A DNA stretch of 64,000 nucleotides, taken from assembly GCA_903813345.2 (NCBI GenBank), contig CAIIXF020000004.1:17343513-17407512 (forward strand), given 5' to 3'. Below the pieces are notes generated by a model, which saw only the letters and a list, made by a program, of their open reading frames with translations, did not search any database and had not been told where the DNA came from. This DNA comes from Owenia fusiformis. Taxonomy: Eukaryota; Annelida; Polychaeta; Sabellida; Oweniidae. This document shows, one piece after another, positions 58,041 to 64,000 of this stretch (position 1 is the first letter of the stretch; each line of letters starts with the position of its first letter). The translations under genes were made by a program, and so were the position numbers.

Positions 58041-58211
58041 TGGTTTATAGGTCTTTTAAGTCACCTCATATGCTTTTAAGATATGGTTTATAGGTCTTTT
58101 AAGTCACCTCATATGCTTTTAAGATATGGTTTATAGGTCTTTTAAGTCACCTCATATGCTTTTAAGATATGGTTTATAGGTCTTTTAAGTCACCTCATAT
58201 GCTTTTAAGAT
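58041..58211 (+). repeat. Perfect tandem repeat, 43 bp x 4
   Basis: The unit TGGTTTATAGGTCTTTTAAG.. (43 bases) occurs four times without a mismatch, starting at 58041, 58084, 58127 and 58170. Perfect identity points to very recent expansion, and copy number may vary between individuals. Confidence 0.95.
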
Positions 58212-58591
58212 GCAACCCTTTTTCATTAAGGTGGTGATCTAATGCTCTTACAAATGATCTAATTTAGACAACTTAGATCCCTCTGTCTTTTTATTATCCC
58301 CACTTAACAGCCTCCCCAATATTTATGTGCCTATAAATGTCTTGTATTCTCTCAATACATTTGTCTTAGTATTTCCCCCCAATGCTTTTACAGTGTTTTT
58401 ATCCCCAGGTAGATAAAAGCCATATTCTTTAGAATCTTGCACCAATCCCCTAGTTTGTATTGTTGGAGATACTGAATGGAGATTCTCCCATTGTTTGCTT
58501 CTATATCCATACAGTCTCTCTCTGTAGACAATGTTGAGCATTAACATCCGTTCCCTCTAGTCAGGTCACCTGGTGAAACAACCTTTTTTGG

Positions 58592-58690
58592 GGTTGCCGA
58601 GTTGGCCGAATGGTCTAGAGCGCCAGAACAAACTCAGCTAGGCGATGACGTCATAACCATGAGGTAGTGAGTTCGAGACGCGTGAGCTCC
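58592..58690 (+). tRNA. tRNA-Leu-like sequence, probably SINE head or pseudogene
   Basis: TTGGCCGAATGGTCTAGAGC followed by GCCAGA is an excellent match to the D-arm region of class II tRNAs such as leucine (A box TGGCCGAATGG). AGTTCGAGAC about 60 bases on resembles a B box. The anticodon stem after CCAGA does not pair, and the acceptor ends do not match, so a working tRNA is unlikely. No SINE body could be confirmed downstream, and no T-run terminator is present directly after it. Confidence 0.45.
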
Positions 58691-59396
58691 TTGTGTTTAT
58701 TCATTTATCATTATTGATATCCTATGATATCCTATTGAATAATACTTGAGCTGGTGACATAAGTTATATTATGAAATGCCAATTCAAAACATTATATTCA
58801 CCCAGTCATCCCTCTGCTGACAAATGAACACTCTATGAATGTCACTCATAGTTAATATCCCCCAGTGGATAACCTTTATTAGTAAATAAGTCCTGAATAA
58901 AGACTCTGTGGGAAGGTAGGATGGATAAGTCCAGGATCTTATGAATATATATCTGAAGGGCAGACAAGGGATCGGGGGGGGGGGGGGTATGCAGTGCAAC
59001 AGATCAGAGTCTGAGAGAGATGCAATAAGTAATATGGCTTTATGTTGAATATACCTCAAGGGCTGACAATTTATTGACTGGGATAGGGGGATGAAGAGGG
59101 ATTGAATTTGATTTATTCTCTAATCCTATAGTACCAGGGCTCACTCTCCTCTGCCAGTCTCAATTAGTTGAAGTGCCACTTCTTGTGCCAACTTCCCCAA
59201 GTATAGATTAATATCTCTGAAAGGACATCTAGAAATGATTTTCCTTATGTACTGACATGAGAAGAATTACAAATGACATTGTTTTTGTATCACTCAATAG
59301 TTGGAGGGTAGGTATTGTATCCTATTGTCTCCCAAAATAAAAGTCCCTCAGCTCGGACCCCCTGTCATTTACATGTCCCCTTTCTCCTTACTAAGG
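58691..59396. other. Non-coding stretch
   Basis: A G-run lies at about 58975-58987. Nothing else is recognised. Confidence 0.4.
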
Positions 59397-59405
59397 GACG
59401 GTAGT

Positions 59406-59776
59406 TACCCTTTGCATTCGTTTGACTTCACTTCTTAAAAGAGAGCTTCGTCTTCACTCTTTCAAACTAAAATAAACCTGTGAACTCACCGCGCCAATCA
59501 GTGTTCGTCTGCCAAATTTGACCGACGTTCTTTATATGGTCATTCCTTCTGACGTCATCGTTGAGTCCGGAATTGACCAATGACATGCGCATATTTAATT
59601 AGAATGCATTTGGCGTATGTTTCTTCAAGCTCGCTGATTGGTGGAAGGTCAGCGCGTAGGTCAAAAGTGATTTACCCAAACTGTCACCGGTACCCGTCGT
59701 GGGGGCGGGGCTACTAAACTGTAATATGGTCTCTACTAGGCAGAGTGTAGTTTAACTGGACTCTGCACGCAGGGTA
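59406..59776 (-). mobile_element. TACCCT-family MITE, full-length form (371 bp)
   Basis: The inverse of the copy at 56209, with the same GC box and CCAAT-type boxes. Flanks GACGGTAGT (59397-59405) and GAAGGTGGT (59777-59785) match at 7 of 9 positions, an aged duplication. It carries about 20 bases (near CTTTATATGGTCATTCCTTC) absent from the 56209 copy. Confidence 0.88.
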
Positions 59777-59785
59777 GAAGGTGGT

Positions 59786-61267
59786 TGCAATTACTCCTTC
59801 ATTCTTAGATGATCAACCTAGGAATGATCTTCTCAGAATTAGTGCTGTCTAATTTTCTTTCCTCAATATTTTCCATCAATCCAGAAAGCAAAAGCTACAT
59901 TGGCATAATTGTCATATTGCATCAAAAAGTCAATATCCACTACCCTCTCCTTGATATAAAAACTCTCTGAGGGGAAACGTTCTTAGGGAAAAGGTTCCCC
60001 CAGAAAGAGAAAAAAATGTCCAGTTTGGGATTCAGCCTGAGAAAGTGGTAAGTTGGGATGAGATGTTTAAAGTTGGTGTAAGACAAGATTGTTTATAGAT
60101 TATCACAAAATAAAGAGTAAAGATGAGATGTTGTATCTTCCAATATTTCTGAACTCAGGATCCCATTTTTCGCCAAAATCTAACATCTTGATTTGCCAAC
60201 AAAAGAGACATAAGCCTATATTATGTCAAAACATTGACTCTCAGAAATGTGGGAATGTGGCTGACATTTGCAAATTTGGTCTTTTTTAGAAACTAATCTT
60301 TGGAACAAAATGACTTTTAAATAATACTATAGATGCTGAAACCAGATCTTTGATCCAGAAATGCAAGTTCATTCTATGAAAACTATCTGTGGTTGAAGAG
60401 TGAACCTGAACTCTTTAAAACCAATTTACAATAATTGTAGTCATTTATGAAATAAACATACTCCTCTGGTGTTATTTATCAAGATAACCTTTAACTAATG
60501 AACCCTTTTTCCATATCATGTTACAATGTAATGACAGTAGATGTAACTTACAGTATCACTTTCATTAATAATATAATAATAGACATGAAAACAGATATGG
60601 AGTCAAGATTGGAAATTATATAGAAATGCAGCATAATGAGCCAGTTCAAAAGAAAGAAATGATTTATTTATTTGTTTTTTTGTTTGTTTATTTATTTATT
60701 CAGGGAATTCATTTTGGATTCTAAATGCTGTTTATTTGCAATTTTGTAAAATCAAAAATATTATTTAAAAAAATAAGCAGATGTTCTTATATTAATAGTG
60801 TCCTTTAGGGAGAATAGGGTCATCACTCATCATGCTTGTAATATAAAAGAGAGGAATCAACAAGGAAAAAGCATGGAGTTCAATGAAAATACCAGGGAAA
60901 AATACCTGAAAAAAGGGTGAGAAAGCATGCCATGACAAGCATGAAGATATCTAAAGGACATGACATGAAAATTTTTTTTAATTGCATATCATTAAAGTTG
61001 TTCAGATTATGGAATCAATTAGCTATCTTTGGCTCACACCTGGTGATTGACATTCTGTTAAACCAGTGTATTCCTTCAGTCATATGTAATACCTTGATAG
61101 ATCAAGATGGGTGAATGATCGCTAGAAATAAAAGAAATAATCTGCGTTAAGTTCATATAATATGTTATATCATTAATAGGCTAAGATAATAGAAGTTCAT
61201 GCTGTCTTCTGTCACCTGTCTGGGGTTTTAAAAGCTTGGGAACCCACTACCCCGAGTTAGTGCTTAG
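59786..61267. other. Non-coding stretch
   Basis: A TTTATTTGTTT-type simple stretch (about 60662-60700) and faint traces of the 17735 dispersed repeat (about 60590-60640). No gene is seen. Confidence 0.4.
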
Positions 61268-61276
61268 GTTGAGCCT

Positions 61277-61695
61277 TACCATGCGTGCAGAGTCTAGTTA
61301 TAAACTAACCTCTGCCTAGTATAGACAATATTGCAGTTTAGCAGCCCTGCCCAAAGATTGGTGCATGTGACAGCCTGGGTAATATATAATTTCAAATCTA
61401 CCACGCTGGACCTTTCTCAACCAATCAGCAAAGTGGAAGGAACATGTGCTAAATAAGTGCTCATTAACTATGCGGTGATGTCATAGGAAATGACCATATA
61501 GAAAGTTGTCTGTATTTCGATGACAAACTCTGATTGGTCGGTGAGATCAATTAAGATTTATTGTAAAAAAATAAAAAAAATAAAAAATAAAAAAATAAAA
61601 AAAATAAAATAAAAAAAAATAAAGATTTATTGTAAACTGAAAGAGTGAAGACGAAGCTCTCTTTAAGAAGTGAAGTTGAATGAATGCAAAGTGTA
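61277..61695 (+). mobile_element. TACCCT-family MITE, long form with A-rich expansion
   Basis: It starts TACCATGCGTGCAGAGTC and ends GAATGCAAAGTGTA, with perfect 9-bp flanks GTTGAGCCT (61268-61276 and 61696-61704). AGATTTATTGTAAA occurs twice (about 61553 and 61623) around an AAAAAAT-type run, so about 70 bases were added by slippage or duplication. It shares the GAAGTTGAATGAATGC variant with the 17339 copy, defining a second subfamily. Confidence 0.9.
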
Positions 61696-61704
61696 GTTGA
61701 GCCT

Positions 61705-63697
61705 GGGATACATAGATGAAGCTCTCTTTCATGATTTTATGAAAGCAAATTTAATCTACAGTGTTTGAATGTGTAGGAATTCATCTGAGCAGGAACCATG
61801 TTTGACCTGATGTAATATTGAACACTTTGAAACGGGTTCACATTCAATATGAGATTATTAGAAAAATTCTGCAAAAGTATTTTAAATGCCATTTTCCTAA
61901 ATTCAAAAAATGATGGAATTCAAATGTACAAAATTGTCAGGGTTTACAATATTCCCCTGTAAAATTCAAATATTCCACCTAAAGGGCACTAAAGTGAAAT
62001 TGTTTTTTTCTGCAGAGCTTAATTTGAAGAGAAATTCATTGTGTTATCTCATTCTCCTGATTTCCCTCCATAATGACAATGTCTACTGCCATTTCTCAGT
62101 TATAAACCTGCTCAAAGATTGCATCCAACTCATTTTTGCTTTTCTTATGATTTCTTAGGTTTCCTCAACACTCTTTGAAAATTTGCAGATTACCTGCATA
62201 TTTGTCTAACTCATGTTATTTTTACAGGCATGTGTGTCAATTTTCTCAGTTATTTCTCTGTATTTTACATTATTTTCCTTAATTTGGTTGTAAGAATGTG
62301 CTAAGAGATGAGGTAATTTTGTGGGTAATAGGTTAGTTTTTATCACGACATTTTATCATATTCTCTCTCATTTAGCATCGCTCGATTAGCATTTTTCGCT
62401 CTCTCATCATCCAGGGTGATTATTGTAAAGTTAATCTTTCTCACCATTCAGTTTTCATTTTTAAAGTACCTAAGCTACTCAATTCTCAGTCTAAAGTGAT
62501 AGCTTAGTGTAATTTGTTAAACTCAGTTCAATTTCACTTTATTTTATCATCAAACTCAGTAAGGGAGGGGGTCTTAGATATTCTTTATTTGTGTGATAAA
62601 TCATAGTTTGGGATATTTGGGTTTTGTTTTTCTTAGAGTGCTTCTTTCTTTAGTTGTTTCTTTCTCATATGTTATGTAACGTTTTTGTTCTTCCCTTTTT
62701 GGCACGTGTTAACATATCCATGTTTTTTAAGTTGGCCCTTGTTATAATGATAATCTCTTGAAGAAAGGCTCGTCTCCTATGGATTAATATTTATCGGTCT
62801 CATAAACTAAACTATCTAAATCTCCAGGCTTCCTTGAACATAAATTTTATTGCTGAGACTATAAATGATTTCAAAATGGTGATCTAACAATTCCCAGCAA
62901 ACCATTTCATGCATGATGCAATGTCTTTCCAATTACGCCACACAATAAATGGGCTAAAAGTTCATCTTTTCCGGGAATGCTCATTGATTCTGATGGTCCA
63001 TTAATTTGAGAGACTTCGGTTTTGATCCTAGTGTGATCTCTCAATCAGCCACCCTCCCAGAATATTTCACTCGGGGCATCACAAAATCATTTTTCAGTGA
63101 TTGCAGTTGGGATTTCAAATTGTTTAGTTTATATATTGATTAGGATGTCAATATCACATGTGTATGTTAAGATTATTGTTCCATTTTCCATATTTGATTA
63201 GATTTTTGAAGGAAATACAACTATTATGGTATTTATATTGAATGGTAATAGAGCAATTTGAATTCTAGGTATCTATGCTAATAAATACACAGTGGGCAGT
63301 CCAGGGATTTGGTTATGAGAATATTGAAAAATGAAATAAGCTTTTTGCAGTGTTCTGCACAAGTGGCAACAATTGAAACAACAACACACTCATATTAAAT
63401 TAGTCCCTATCAATCATATCAACTGATAAAAGTGTTAAAAACGAAAAAGATAAGAATGGTCAAAGCCATGTCCCTTGACTCTGTATGGGGATGAGAATAG
63501 AGTGGAATATAAGGGAGTGATGCAAGACTTGCTCAATTTCAATAGTTCTTTCAAAGGGAAGAATTCGTGCAAGGAGAGGATGGGTGACTTGCGTGGATGA
63601 GGCTGCTCTAGCTTACATGTGATGGTCAAGTCTGAGATCCTTTAATGTCAGCCATAATCCATTGTCTTAATCCTTTGCACTGACTCACCCGTCTAAA
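61705..63697. other. Non-coding stretch
   Basis: No gene is supported; the frames at 61910-62158 and 63435-63629 have no recognisable domain. Confidence 0.4.
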
Positions 63698-64000
63698 AGT
63701 CCCCGTCTAAAGTTTGAAAATATTTTTTTATCATTCATTTACTATTTGTCAGGACTTAAAAAGTGATTTTAGAGATTTTTGAACAAAAAAAAATTTTTGA
63801 AAAAAAAGTTGTGAGCATTTCATTTCTCAAATATTCAAATTTCCCGCCATTTTTCAAAAAAAGTTGAAATTTCTTAATCATCAAATATTTCTTAATGCAT
63901 TTCAAAAAAGATTATCTTTTTAACACCAATGCAAAGATTGAACAAAGGACACACTATTTAAATAATAAAATGCCATAGTTAATGGGCCACTTCAATGTTT
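63698..64000. mobile_element. TTAA-type MITE, second copy (cut by window end)
   Basis: It starts AGTCCCCGTCTAAAGTTTG and follows the 20617 copy base for base with few changes, including a small insertion near 63778-63800, to the last base of the window. The bases before it (TAAA) are one change from TTAA. Confidence 0.75.

Overview
This window looks like nuclear DNA from an invertebrate animal, probably a marine one. It is AT-rich, almost free of long open reading frames, contains no bacterial-style operons, and is full of old transposon copies with clear ends and target-site duplications. The species cannot be named from the sequence. The base content, homopolymer G/C runs and repeat types fit a deuterostome or lophotrochozoan genome.

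The only host gene piece I would put forward is a short first coding exon at 256-393 (+). It has a signal peptide followed by an anosmin-like 'ARC..RC' start, and then a splice donor. If that is right, much of the window may be its first intron or intergenic DNA. Two further stretches, 43725-43916 (+) and 35812-36015 (-), read like protein and may be exons, but I recognise neither.

The rest is mobile DNA. (1) A LINE-type retrotransposon at about 37.3-41.8 kb has an uninterrupted 1224-codon reading frame with an endonuclease, a reverse transcriptase (YADD) and a C-terminal CCHC motif. A 3' tail of about 830 bp with internal duplications follows. (2) A 1.35-kb pogo/Tigger-like DNA transposon (47511-48858) keeps the last 66 codons of its transposase, ending in a PCNA-binding-type motif; several small relatives lie elsewhere. 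(3) A family of short elements with near-identical ends and 9-bp target duplications has six good copies (at 2.5, 17.3, 49.7, 56.2, 59.4 and 61.3 kb) plus decayed ones. (4) Other elements are a Tc1/mariner-type element (6750-7816), a hAT-type element with a perfect 8-bp duplication (44814-45718), a TTAA-flanked element (20617-21436, second copy entering at 63698), a TAA-flanked pair (31.5 and 50.8 kb), and smaller inverted-repeat elements.

The most unusual region is 13698-17316. It is a 3.6-kb block bounded by a 41-bp terminal inverted repeat. It is filled with a GATATA-rich satellite of about 172 bp in which two monomer types alternate strictly, followed by an A-rich repeat, a set of nested long palindromes and a second, rearranged satellite array. 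I could not assign it to a known element class.

Simple tandem repeats include a pyrimidine-rich array (20046-20515) and a perfect 43-bp x 4 array (58041-58211). Two tRNA-like sequences (28871-28940 and 58592-58690) have good pol III boxes but broken cloverleaf pairing, so they are more likely SINE heads or pseudogenes than working tRNAs.
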